Made by a program: the position numbers and the translations under genes | Notes under the pieces: generated by a model | Databases searched by the model: none | Seen by the model: the letters and a program-made list of their open reading frames with translations, nothing else | Told to the model about the DNA's origin: nothing | Shown: positions 35,827-43,830 of the stretch, piece after piece | How positions within the stretch are numbered: position 1 is the first letter of the stretch | How the letters are laid out: every line of letters begins with the position of its first letter | Origin: DASQHM01 sp035632095 | Lineage (GTDB): Bacteria; Pseudomonadota; Alphaproteobacteria; Ferrovibrionales; Ferrovibrionaceae | Assembly: GCA_035632095.1 (NCBI GenBank) | Contig: DASQHM010000034.1 | Coordinates: 1-60,612, forward strand | Direction of reading: 5' to 3' | DNA: 60,612 nucleotides

Positions 35827-37041
35827 CTAGCCGGTGAAGGCCTGGATGCCCGTCTGCGCGCGCCCGAGAATCAACGCGTGGATGTCGTGCGTGCCCTCGT
35901 AGGTGTTCACTGCCTCCAGATTCATCACATGGCGAATCACGTGATACTCGTCCGAAATGCCGTTGCCGCCATGCATGTCGCGGGCAACGCGGGCAATTTC
36001 AAGAGCCTTGCCGCACGAATTTCGCTTGATGAGTGAAATCATTTCCGGGGCGTCCAATCCCTGGTCCCTGAGCCGGCCGACCTGAATGCATGCTTGCAGC
36101 CCGATGGCGATCTCGGTCTGCATGTTAGCGAGCTTAAGCTGCACGATCTGATTGGCGGCGAGCGGCCGTCCGAATTGTTTACGTTCCAGCGTGTAGTTAC
36201 GGGCCGCGGTCCAGCAGAATTCGGCGGCACCCAATGCACCCCAGGCGATACCGTAGCGCGCGCTGTTGAGGCAGCCGAACGGCCCCTTCAGGCCGGAGAC
36301 ATTCGGCAGCAGGTTTTCCTCCGGCACGAACACGTCATCCATGACGATCTCGCCGGTCACGGAAGCACGAAGCGAGAACTTGCCCTCGATCTTCGGCGTG
36401 GTGAGGCCTTTCATGCCGCGCTCGAGTATGAAGCCGCGGATCACGTCGTCTTCCGTCTTGGCCCAAACCACCATCACGTCGGCCAGCGGCGAGTTGGTGA
36501 TCCACATTTTGGCGCCGGACAAGGAATAGCCACCTTTGACCTTTTTCGCGCGGGAACGCATGCCGCCGGGATCGGAGCCGAAGTCCGGTTCGGTCAGTCC
36601 GAAGCAGCCGACCCATTCGCCGCGCGCCAGCTTGGGCAGATACTTCTCCCGCTGCGCTTCCGTGCCGTAGGTGTTGATGGGATGCATCACCAGGCTCGAC
36701 TGCACGCTCATCATCGAGCGGAAGCCGGAGTCGACCCGCTCGACCTCGCGCGCGATCAGTCCATAGCAGACGTAGTTCACGCCCGCGCACCCGTAGCCGT
36801 GGATCGTCGAGCCGAGCAATCCGAGCTCGCCCATCTCGGTGAAAATGCCGCGGTCCGCGGTTTCGTAGCGATGCATGTCGCGCACCCGGGGCATCAGCCT
36901 GCTTTGGCAAAAGTCGCGCGCGCTGTCGCGCACCATGCGCTCTTCGTCGGTCAACTGCCCTTCCAGGTGAAGCGGATCTTCCCACTGGAAGTTCGCCGGC
37001 GATCCGGACTTTTGCTGCTTGGCGGGGGAAGGCGCGCTCAT
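35827..37041 (-). CDS. gcdH: Acyl-CoA dehydrogenase, glutaryl-CoA dehydrogenase-like
   Basis: FAD enzyme of 404 residues, likely decarboxylating glutaryl-CoA to crotonyl-CoA in lysine/tryptophan breakdown. It shows FQWEDPLHLEGQLTDEERMV at the N-terminus, GCFGLTEPDFGSDPGGM and KMWITNSPLADV, then the GCDH-type end with predicted catalytic Glu382 in NTYEGTHDIHALILGRA. Subfamily recognition is by overall pattern. It is 13 bases downstream of a RidA-type gene and probably cotranscribed with it. Confidence 0.88.
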   Translation of the reverse strand: MSAPSPAKQQKSGSPANFQWEDPLHLEGQLTDEERMVRDSARDFCQSRLMPRVRDMHRYETADRGIFTEMGELGLLGSTIHGYGCAGVNYVCYGLIAREVERVDSGFRSMMSVQSSLVMHPINTYGTEAQREKYLPKLARGEWVGCFGLTEPDFGSDPGGMRSRAKKVKGGYSLSGAKMWITNSPLADVMVVWAKTEDDVIRGFILERGMKGLTTPKIEGKFSLRASVTGEIVMDDVFVPEENLLPNVSGLKGPFGCLNSARYGIAWGALGAAEFCWTAARNYTLERKQFGRPLAANQIVQLKLANMQTEIAIGLQACIQVGRLRDQGLDAPEMISLIKRNSCGKALEIARVARDMHGGNGISDEYHVIRHVMNLEAVNTYEGTHDIHALILGRAQTGIQAFTG

Positions 37042-37054
37042 GATGTGCTCCGGC

Positions 37055-37453
37055 TTAGCGGGTCGTCGGGATGACGGCGGTGGTCTCGATCTCGACGCGG
37101 GCCCGGTCCTCGACGAGAGCGGCGACCTGCACCAGGGTCATGGCGGGATAGACCTTGCCGAGGATTTCGCGGTAGGCCGCGCCGATTTCGCCGAGCGAGG
37201 CGAGGTATTCGCGCTTGTCCAGCACGTACCAGGTCATGCGCGCGATATGTTCCGGTTTCGCGCCGGCGGCACGCAGCACGGCAACGGTGTTCTGCAAAGC
37301 CTGGCGAACCTGCGCCGCGAAGTTGTCGGTCTCGAAGCGCATTTGCGCATTCCAGCCGATCTGCCCGGCGACGAAGACCATGCGGCCTTCGGCGACTACC
37401 CCGTTGGAATAGCCGCTCGGCCGAGCCCAGCCCTCCGGGTTCACGAACTGCAT
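37055..37453 (-). CDS. RidA family protein (Rid/YER057c/UK114)
   Basis: A 132-residue RidA-superfamily protein. Features are MQFVNPEGWARPSGYSNGVV at the start, MVFVAGQIGWNAQ, and the late segment YPAMTLVQVAALVEDRARVEIE, partly quoted. In true RidA an Arg near position 105 binds imine intermediates; here Gln-Val occupies the segment after the conserved leucine and Arg appears later (DRARVEIE), so enamine deaminase activity is uncertain. It heads a two-gene unit with the gcdH-like gene. Confidence 0.85.
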   Translation of the reverse strand: MQFVNPEGWARPSGYSNGVVAEGRMVFVAGQIGWNAQMRFETDNFAAQVRQALQNTVAVLRAAGAKPEHIARMTWYVLDKREYLASLGEIGAAYREILGKVYPAMTLVQVAALVEDRARVEIETTAVIPTTR

Positions 37454-37615
37454 TCAATGCTCCCTGTGCGCAACGGCTCCGGCGGCTTTCGCAGGCCCGT
37501 CCAAGCCGATTTTCAGCGTCCAGTCTTAGTCCTGATCGCCGCGCCGGGCAACCGCGGTTCCCGAGCCTGCCGGAGCATATGATATAAGGCCCCAAGCGCT
37601 CGAGGAGACGGTACC

Positions 37616-37813
37616 GTGGCTCGACAACTGGCGGAGGTGTTGTTCGAATTCAAGCAGATCGGCCGATCGGTCAAGGTGACCGCGATCGATCCGGTGAGCG
37701 GCATCGAGGCGTCGATCGTCGGCCCGGCGGGCGGCAGCGAAATGGAACTGAAGCGAGTCGCCGTCGCCAAGCTGCGCTACGTCATGGAGCGGCGCCAGTC
37801 TCCGAAGCGCTAG
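37616..37813 (+). CDS. Small DUF6898-like conserved protein
   Basis: A 65-residue protein with the pattern EVLFEFKQIGRSVKVTAIDP then GIEASIVGPA and ELKRVAVAKLRYVMERR, which I recall as the alphaproteobacterial DUF6898 family. Function is unknown. The GTG start is preceded by GAGGAGA at suitable spacing, and the coding pattern is convincing despite its size. It stands alone, divergent from ridA and 141 bases before livH. Confidence 0.7.
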   Translation: MARQLAEVLFEFKQIGRSVKVTAIDPVSGIEASIVGPAGGSEMELKRVAVAKLRYVMERRQSPKR

Positions 37814-37954
37814 GCGCCGTGGAGCGGAGCGCGCGCGGGTTATGCCTGCATTGGGGCTTGCTGGCCCGAAGGCCCTCGGATACACCTTCAGGCAGATATG
37901 AGATGCCGCGGGGAGGCGGCGTTTCAAACTAAGCCCGGCCGGTGCGCGCAACGC

Positions 37955-38869
37955 ATGGCGTATTTCCTACAGCAGCTCATCAACGGCCTCGCCCTCGGCG
38001 CCATCTACGGCCTGATCGCCATCGGCTACACGATGGTTTACGGCATCATCGGCATGATCAATTTCGCGCACGGCGAGATCTACATGATCGGCGCCTTCAT
38101 CACGATCATCACGTTCGTGCTGCTGCAGCAGCTCGGGATCGGCTACGTGCCGCTGATCCTGCTGATCGTGCTGTTCACGGCCATGGCGTTCACCGCCGTC
38201 TACGGCTGGACTGTGGAGCGCATCGCCTACCGGCCTCTTCGCCGCTCGTTCCGCCTGGCGCCGTTGATCTCGGCCATCGGCATGTCGATCGTGCTGCAGA
38301 ACTACGTGCAGCTTGTGCAGGGCGCGAAGGCGAAATCCCTGCCGCCGCAGATTCCCGGGAACTTCACCGTGATGCAATCGGACGGATTCGATGTGGTCGT
38401 GAGCTACGTGCAAATCATCATCGTCGTCTTGACGATCGCGCTCATGACCGGGTTCAGCCTGATGATCGCCCGCACATCGCTTGGCCGGGCGCAAAGGGCC
38501 TGCGAGCAGGACAGAGTCATGGCCGCGCTTCTTGGGGTCAACGTGGACCGGACCATCTCGCTCACCTTCGTCCTCGGCGCCGTGCTGGCCGCCGTCGCCG
38601 GCATGATGGTGACGCTCTACTACGGCGTGATCGACTACTACATCGGGTTCGGGGCGGGATTGAAAGCGTTTACGGCGGCGGTCCTCGGCGGCATCGGCTC
38701 GCTGCCCGGCGCCATGCTCGGCGGCGTGCTGATCGGATTGATCGAAGCGTTCTGGGCCGGCTACTTCTCCGCCGAATACAAGGACGTCGCCGCGTTCTCT
38801 ATCCTCGTTCTCGTGCTCATCTTCCGGCCGAGCGGTCTGCTCGGCCGTCCGGAAATCGAGAAAGTCTGA
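37955..38869 (+). CDS. livH: Branched-chain amino-acid ABC transporter permease LivH
   Basis: Inner-membrane permease of the LIV/HAAT family (304 residues, about eight hydrophobic segments). The N-terminus MAYFLQQLINGLALGAIYGL and the following GYTMVYGIIGMINFAHGE are nearly invariant in LivH; near the C-terminus GGIGSLPGAMLGG is the ATPase-coupling loop. The ATG at 37955 matches this start; an in-frame ATG at 37898 adds unrelated sequence. It begins the run livH-livM-livG-livF-DUF6867-livK. Confidence 0.95.
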   Translation: MAYFLQQLINGLALGAIYGLIAIGYTMVYGIIGMINFAHGEIYMIGAFITIITFVLLQQLGIGYVPLILLIVLFTAMAFTAVYGWTVERIAYRPLRRSFRLAPLISAIGMSIVLQNYVQLVQGAKAKSLPPQIPGNFTVMQSDGFDVVVSYVQIIIVVLTIALMTGFSLMIARTSLGRAQRACEQDRVMAALLGVNVDRTISLTFVLGAVLAAVAGMMVTLYYGVIDYYIGFGAGLKAFTAAVLGGIGSLPGAMLGGVLIGLIEAFWAGYFSAEYKDVAAFSILVLVLIFRPSGLLGRPEIEKV

Positions 38870-38870
38870 C

Positions 38871-40163
38871 ATGGCGCGCATCGCCGCCCGCACGGTTGCC
38901 GGCCTGCGGGACGCGGCATTTGCAGCGGGCGTAACAGCGGCGCTGGCGTTGCCGCTGATCGGGCTGCACCTCGACGATGTATCCGGCGGCGTCGTCATCC
39001 GCTACCGCTTCGGTTCGATGGCCCTGGCCATGGCAGCGGTCTTCTGCGGGCGGCTGGCGATGACCGCGCTCAGGGCGGGGGACGCGGGGTGGTTCCGGAC
39101 GTTCGGCGCGCGCCTCGCTCCGCGTGTCCGCCTCGGCCGCGGCCGGATCGGCTTCGGCGTCGCGTTTCTGGCGCTGGTGCTGCCGTTGATCCCGGGCGTC
39201 GAGAACCAAACCCTCGATCGCGGCATTCTCGTGTTGATCTACGTGATGCTTGGCTGGGGCCTGAACGTGGTGGTTGGCCTCGCCGGATTGCTGGATCTGG
39301 GCTACGTGGCGTTCTATGCGGTCGGAGCCTATTCCTACGCGCTACTGGCCGCCTATTTGGGATTCACGTTCTGGATCTGCCTGCCGCTCGCGGCGCTCTT
39401 GGCAGCGACATTTGGCGTCGTGCTCGGCTTTCCCGTCCTGCGCCTGCGCGGCGACTATCTCGCGATCGTGACGCTGGGATTCGGCGAAATGATTCGCATC
39501 GTGCTCATCAACTGGACCAGCTTCACCGGCGGCCCGAACGGATTGAGCCAAATCCCCCGGCCGACATTGTTCGGTCTGGAATTCACCGCGGACGCGACGC
39601 CCGGCCACACGACCTTCGCCGAATTTTTCGGTCTGGCCTACAGTTCGCACTATCGCTACGTCTTCCTCTACTATCTGGTCCTGGCAGTCGCGCTCGCCGT
39701 CAACGCGTTCACGTTGCGCCTGCGCAAGTTGCCGCTCGGACGCGCGTGGGAGGCGCTTCGCGAGGACGAGATCGCGTCGCGCACCCTCGGCATCAATCCG
39801 ACGACCGTCAAATTGTCCGCTTTCGGCATCGGCGCTTCGCTCGCCGGTTTCGCCGGCCCGTTCTTCGACGCCCGCCAAGCATTCGTGAGCCCGGAGAGCT
39901 TCAACTTCCTGGAATCGGCGACCATCCTCGCCATCGTCGTGCTCGGTGGCATGGGTAGCCAGATCGGCGTCGTGGTGGCGACCTTCATCCTGATCCTGCT
40001 GCCGGAGGTCCTGCGCGATTTCGGGTTTGTGCAGCAGATTGCCGAACTTCGCCTGCTGATCTTCGGCGCCGCCATGGTCCTGATTATGATCTGGCGCCCG
40101 CAAGGCCTGTTGTCGCGCCGCGAACCGAGCGTCAGGCTCGACAAGGCGCGGTCGACACCATGA
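38871..40163 (+). CDS. livM: Branched-chain amino-acid ABC transporter permease LivM
   Basis: Second permease subunit (430 residues). The LivM core starts near residue 100 with VLIYVMLGWGLNVVVGLAGLLDLGYVAFYAVGAY (in part), and GGMGSQIGVVVATF is the coupling loop. The first 95 residues are an extra segment with two hydrophobic stretches joined by a basic loop, a common alphaproteobacterial form. It starts 1 base after livH and overlaps livG by ATGA. Confidence 0.95.
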   Translation: MARIAARTVAGLRDAAFAAGVTAALALPLIGLHLDDVSGGVVIRYRFGSMALAMAAVFCGRLAMTALRAGDAGWFRTFGARLAPRVRLGRGRIGFGVAFLALVLPLIPGVENQTLDRGILVLIYVMLGWGLNVVVGLAGLLDLGYVAFYAVGAYSYALLAAYLGFTFWICLPLAALLAATFGVVLGFPVLRLRGDYLAIVTLGFGEMIRIVLINWTSFTGGPNGLSQIPRPTLFGLEFTADATPGHTTFAEFFGLAYSSHYRYVFLYYLVLAVALAVNAFTLRLRKLPLGRAWEALREDEIASRTLGINPTTVKLSAFGIGASLAGFAGPFFDARQAFVSPESFNFLESATILAIVVLGGMGSQIGVVVATFILILLPEVLRDFGFVQQIAELRLLIFGAAMVLIMIWRPQGLLSRREPSVRLDKARSTP

Positions 40164-41026
40164 CCGCCGCTCCGCTCCTCGCGGTCGAACACCTCACCAT
40201 GCGATTCGGCGGCCTGACCGCGGTCGACGATCTATCCTTCGACGCCAAGCCCGAGCAGATCACGGCCATCATCGGTCCGAACGGCGCCGGCAAGACGACG
40301 GTGTTCAATTGCCTGACCGGGTTCTACCGGCCGACGGTCGGCAGGTTGACGTTGCGGCGCCCCGGGGGCGATGCCTTTCTGCTCGAACGCATGGACGACT
40401 TTCGCATCGCCCGCCAGGCCGGGATCGCCCGGACGTTTCAGGGCGTGCGTTTGTTCCCGCGAATGACCGTGCTCGAAAATCTGATCGTCGCGCAGCACAA
40501 GGCGCTGATGCGGGCGTCCGGTTTCACGTTCGCCGGCCTGATCGGCCTGCCGCGCTACGCGCGCGCGGAGCGCTCCGCCATCGAGCTGGCTCGTTACTGG
40601 CTCGATCAGGTTCAATTGACCGCCCGGGCCGACGAGGAAGCCGGCAGCCTTCCGTATGGCGCCCAGCGGCGGCTCGAAATTGCGCGGGCCATGTGCACTG
40701 CTCCGGTGCTGCTGTGCCTGGACGAGCCGGCGGCCGGCCTCAATCCGCACGAATCCGCCGACCTGAACGCGCTGCTCATGGCCATTCGCGAGCGCCATCG
40801 CATCGGCCTGCTGCTGATCGAGCACGATATGAGCGTGGTGATGGGCATTTCCGACCACATTCTGGTGCTGGATTACGGACGCAAGATCGCCGAAGGCGCG
40901 CCGGAACATATCCGCGCCAACCCGGACGTGATCCGCGCCTATCTCGGGGAGAGCGAGGAAGAGCCGCTGCCGGAGGAGATCGCCGCCGACCTGAAGGCCG
41001 CGGCGGGCGATCCATCCGCATGCTGA
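40160..41026 (+). CDS. livG: Branched-chain amino-acid ABC transporter ATP-binding protein LivG
   Basis: ATPase subunit of 288 residues. Walker A GPNGAGKTTVFN near residue 40, Walker B LLCLDEPAAGLNP and H-loop LLIEHDMSVVMG are intact; the ABC signature is the LivG-type LPYGAQRRLEIARAM. The C-terminus carries an acidic extension of about 25 residues after AYLG (rich in Glu), longer than usual. It overlaps both neighbours. Confidence 0.95.
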   Translation: MTAAPLLAVEHLTMRFGGLTAVDDLSFDAKPEQITAIIGPNGAGKTTVFNCLTGFYRPTVGRLTLRRPGGDAFLLERMDDFRIARQAGIARTFQGVRLFPRMTVLENLIVAQHKALMRASGFTFAGLIGLPRYARAERSAIELARYWLDQVQLTARADEEAGSLPYGAQRRLEIARAMCTAPVLLCLDEPAAGLNPHESADLNALLMAIRERHRIGLLLIEHDMSVVMGISDHILVLDYGRKIAEGAPEHIRANPDVIRAYLGESEEEPLPEEIAADLKAAAGDPSAC

Positions 41027-41730
41027 AACTCACCGGCATCGAAACCTTCTACGGCCACATTCAGGCGCTGCGCGGCGTCGACCTCGAAGTCAGGCAAGGC
41101 GAGATCGTCGCGCTGATCGGCGCCAACGGCGCCGGCAAATCGACGTTGCTGATGACAATATGCGGCAATCCGCACGCGAAGCGGGGGCAGGTGCTGTTCG
41201 AGGACAGGGACGTCACGCAATCGCCGACCTACAACACCATGCGCCTGGGGATCGCCCATGCGCCGGAAGGCCGGCGCGTGTTTCCGCGCATGACCGTGCT
41301 CGAGAACCTGCAAATGGGGGCCGCGATCGGCGACCCGGCGCATTTCGCCGACGACTTGGCCACGGTCTTTCGGCTGTTTCCGATCCTGGAGCAACGGCAG
41401 GCACAGCGCGGCGGCACGCTGTCCGGCGGCGAACAGCAAATGCTCGCCATCGCCCGCGCGCTCATGAGCCGGCCGCGCCTGTTGCTGCTGGACGAGCCGT
41501 CACTCGGCCTGGCGCCGCTGATCGTGAAGCAGATTTTCGGCGTGCTGAGCGAAATCAACAGGCAGCAAGGCGTGACGATCCTACTCGTGGAGCAAAACGC
41601 CTATCACGCGCTTAAGCTGGCGCACCGCGGCTACGTGCTCGTGAACGGCGCCATCACCATGACCGGCTCCGGCCGCGACCTGCTTGCGAACAAGGAGGTG
41701 CGCGCGGCCTACCTGGAGGGTCACGGCTGA
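41020..41730 (+). CDS. livF: Branched-chain amino-acid ABC transporter ATP-binding protein LivF
   Basis: Second ATPase subunit (236 residues) with Walker A GANGAGKSTLL, signature TLSGGEQQMLAIARAL, Walker B LLLLDEPSLGLAP and H-loop ILLVEQNAYHAL. The motif GIAHAPEGRRVFPRMTVLENL (in part) is characteristic of LivF. Its ATG lies inside the end of livG (7-base overlap). A small membrane-protein gene follows after 2 bases. Confidence 0.95.
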   Translation: MLKLTGIETFYGHIQALRGVDLEVRQGEIVALIGANGAGKSTLLMTICGNPHAKRGQVLFEDRDVTQSPTYNTMRLGIAHAPEGRRVFPRMTVLENLQMGAAIGDPAHFADDLATVFRLFPILEQRQAQRGGTLSGGEQQMLAIARALMSRPRLLLLDEPSLGLAPLIVKQIFGVLSEINRQQGVTILLVEQNAYHALKLAHRGYVLVNGAITMTGSGRDLLANKEVRAAYLEGHG

Positions 41731-41732
41731 TC

Positions 41733-42080
41733 ATGGACGCGGTCCTCGGTTCCTCCATCGGCGTATTCGTCGGCGTGACCGTGGTCCTGTTCGGCATGGC
41801 CGCGCATTTCACCGGGCAGTCGCTCGCGACGGGCTGGCGGCCGGCTTGGCACGTGTTGCCGGCGGCTCTGCTCCTTGCTTTGGCTGACAGATTTATCGTC
41901 TTTGCCCTGTTCCAGGCGCCGCTTCTGTCGCTTTCCGGGTTTCTCATCCACGGCATCGTGCCGCTCGCCGTCACCGCCACGTCCTATCGGATGACGCTGG
42001 CGCAGAAGATGGTCCGGCAATACCCCTGGCTCTACGAGCGCGCGGGGCCGTTTGCCTGGCGGGCCCGAAACGACGCGTAA
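41733..42080 (+). CDS. DUF6867 family membrane protein in the liv operon
   Basis: A 115-residue protein with about three hydrophobic segments (SSIGVFVGVTVVLFGMAAHF, LPAALLLALADRFIVFALF and LSLSGFLIHGIVPLAVTATS) and a basic C-terminal stretch ending WRARNDA. I recall it as DUF6867, a family seen beside liv operons in alphaproteobacteria. Being 2 bases after livF, it is cotranscribed and may be an accessory subunit; this role is inferred from position. Confidence 0.72.
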   Translation: MDAVLGSSIGVFVGVTVVLFGMAAHFTGQSLATGWRPAWHVLPAALLLALADRFIVFALFQAPLLSLSGFLIHGIVPLAVTATSYRMTLAQKMVRQYPWLYERAGPFAWRARNDA

Positions 42081-42137
42081 TGGCCAATGCGCGCGGAGAC
42101 AGTGTTGGCTACAATGCGGCGGAATCGCGAGTCGGCG

Positions 42138-42163
42138 CCGGCGCGCGGATTCTCGCGCGCCGG
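42138..42163 (+). repeat. Perfect 10-bp stem-loop between DUF6867 and livK
   Basis: CCGGCGCGCG (42138-42147) pairs perfectly with CGCGCGCCGG (42154-42163) across a 6-base loop. No T-run follows, so it is unlikely to be an intrinsic terminator. Placed 55 bases before livK, it could stop 3' exonucleases or mark processing so that livK mRNA differs in amount from the permease/ATPase mRNA. TACAAT at 42111-42116 just upstream could be a -10 element for livK. Confidence 0.5.
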
Positions 42164-42218
42164 GCCGCAGCGGGTTCAATCCGCAGAAGGTTCAAACCGG
42201 GCAGGGAGAACATCACAA

Positions 42219-43319
42219 ATGCGCAGATTGATAACGGGATTTGTTGCCGCGGCGGCATTGTCGGCCTTCGCGGTGAGCGCTTCGGCGCAAGAGATCGTGA
42301 TCGGCGCGGCTGGACCGATGACCGGCCAATACGCCAAATTCGGCGAGCAGCTTCAGAAGGGCGCCGAGCAGGCGGTCGCCGATATCAACGCCAAGGGCGG
42401 CGTCCTCGGCCGCAAGATCAAGCTCGAGATCGGCGACGACGCTTGCGATCCGAAGCAGGCGGTCGCCGTCGCCAACCAGATGGCGCAGAAGAAGGCCGTC
42501 TTCGTCGCCGGTCACTTCTGTTCGGGCTCTTCGATCCCCGCATCCAAGGTCTATACCGAGGAGGGGATTCTGCAGATTACGCCGGCTTCGACCAATCCGA
42601 AGCTGACCGACGAGGGCGGCTGGAACGTGTTCCGCGTCTGCGGCCGTGACGACCAGCAGGGCACCATCGCCGGCGACTACATCGCCGATCACTTCAAGGG
42701 CAAGAACATCGCCATCGCCCACGACAAGCAGACGTATTCGCAAGGCCTGGCCGACGCGACCAAGTCCGAGCTGAACAAGCGCGGCGTGAAAGAGGCGCTC
42801 TACGACACGATCACGAAGGACGAGAAGGACTACTCCGCCTTCGTGACCAAGCTGAAGGCCAACAAAATCGACGTGCTGTATTATGGCGGTTATCATCCAG
42901 AAGCGGCACTCATCGTTCGTCAGATGCGCGAGCAGGGCTTGAACACCCAGCTCATCTCGGGCGACGCGCTGGTTACGGACGAGTTCTGGCAGATCTCCGG
43001 CGCGGCGGGCGAGGGCACGCTGATGACCTTCGGACCGGATCCGCGCAAGAAGAAGGACGCCGCCGAGGTCGTGGCGGGCTTCGAGAAGCGCGGATACAAC
43101 CCCGAGGGTTACACCCTGTACAGCTACGCGGCCGTGCAGGCTTGGGCGCAGGCGGCGACCAAGGCCGGATCGATCGAGCCCAAGAAGGTCGCCGAGACGC
43201 TGCGCGGCATGTCGGCGCAGACCGTGCTTGGATCCTTGAGCTGGGACAAGAAGGGTGACGTAAAAGAGCCGACGTATGTCTGGTACCTGTGGAAGGCTGG
43301 CAAGTACGAACAAATGTAA
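42219..43319 (+). CDS. livK: Branched-chain amino-acid ABC transporter substrate-binding protein
   Basis: Periplasmic LIV-binding protein of 366 residues. A clear signal peptide (MRRLITGFVAAAALSAFAVS, cleavage at ASA-QE) precedes IVIGAAGPMTGQYAKFGEQ, the type I periplasmic-binding fold start. Later blocks GHFCSGSSIPASKVY, GRDDQQGTIAGDYI and YYGGYHPEAALIVRQM are LivJ/K-like. AGGGAGA sits 8 bases before the ATG. It is the last gene of the liv run, set off by a 138-base spacer and followed by a strong terminator. Confidence 0.94.
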   Translation: MRRLITGFVAAAALSAFAVSASAQEIVIGAAGPMTGQYAKFGEQLQKGAEQAVADINAKGGVLGRKIKLEIGDDACDPKQAVAVANQMAQKKAVFVAGHFCSGSSIPASKVYTEEGILQITPASTNPKLTDEGGWNVFRVCGRDDQQGTIAGDYIADHFKGKNIAIAHDKQTYSQGLADATKSELNKRGVKEALYDTITKDEKDYSAFVTKLKANKIDVLYYGGYHPEAALIVRQMREQGLNTQLISGDALVTDEFWQISGAAGEGTLMTFGPDPRKKKDAAEVVAGFEKRGYNPEGYTLYSYAAVQAWAQAATKAGSIEPKKVAETLRGMSAQTVLGSLSWDKKGDVKEPTYVWYLWKAGKYEQM

Positions 43320-43345
43320 GCGCCGCCACATCGCCTAAAGCAGAA

Positions 43346-43380
43346 CGGCCCGGCGAGCGATCGCCGGGCCGCTGTGTTTT
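43346..43380 (+). terminator. Rho-independent terminator of livK
   Basis: An 11-bp perfect GC-rich stem (43346-43356 with 43361-43371, loop GCGA) is followed by CTGTGTTTT. It lies 26 bases after the livK stop. The opposite strand has no T-run after the stem, so it serves livK and not mucR. Confidence 0.85.
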
Positions 43381-43395
43381 CCTGGACGTATGTTT

Positions 43396-43830
43396 CTAGC
43401 GGATTTTGGCGGCGCGGCCTTTGCGGCCCAAGCCGATCTTCTTCGCGAATGCCGAGCGCTGCTTGGCGTAGTTCGGCGCAACCATCGGATAGTCGGCCGG
43501 CAGACCCCACTTGGAACGGTATTCCTCGGGCGTCAGGCTGTAGGTGGAGCGCAGATAGCGCTTCAGCATCTTCAGCTTCTTGCCGTCTTCCAAGCAGACG
43601 ATGTAGTCGGGGGTGATCGAACGCCGCACGGGAATTGCCGGTTTCGTGGGCGCGTCCGCGCCGCGCTGCATCGGTTTATGCAGCGAATCAAGAGATCCGT
43701 GTACGGCCTTGATGATGTCCGTAATCTGCGGCGTCGCGACTTCGTTGTGGCTCACATAGGCGGAGACAATCTCGGCAGTCATCCGCAATAGGTCGCCCTT
43801 TGGGGCGCCAGATTCCGTGCCGTCTGCCAT
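43396..43830 (-). CDS. mucR: Ros/MucR family transcriptional regulator
   Basis: H-NS-like global regulator of 144 residues that binds AT-rich DNA and controls exopolysaccharide, motility and cell-cycle genes in rhizobia. The N-terminal half (residues 10-60) is the oligomerisation part; the DNA-binding part spans VCLEDGKKLKMLKRYL and TPEEYRSKWGLPADYP. Compared with Ros (Cys79, Cys82, His92, His97), this protein has Cys79 but Asp82, Tyr92 and Tyr97, so it lacks the zinc ligands; zinc-free members that fold are known in the family. It converges on livK and has a long AT-rich upstream region. Confidence 0.92.
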   Translation of the reverse strand: MADGTESGAPKGDLLRMTAEIVSAYVSHNEVATPQITDIIKAVHGSLDSLHKPMQRGADAPTKPAIPVRRSITPDYIVCLEDGKKLKMLKRYLRSTYSLTPEEYRSKWGLPADYPMVAPNYAKQRSAFAKKIGLGRKGRAAKIR

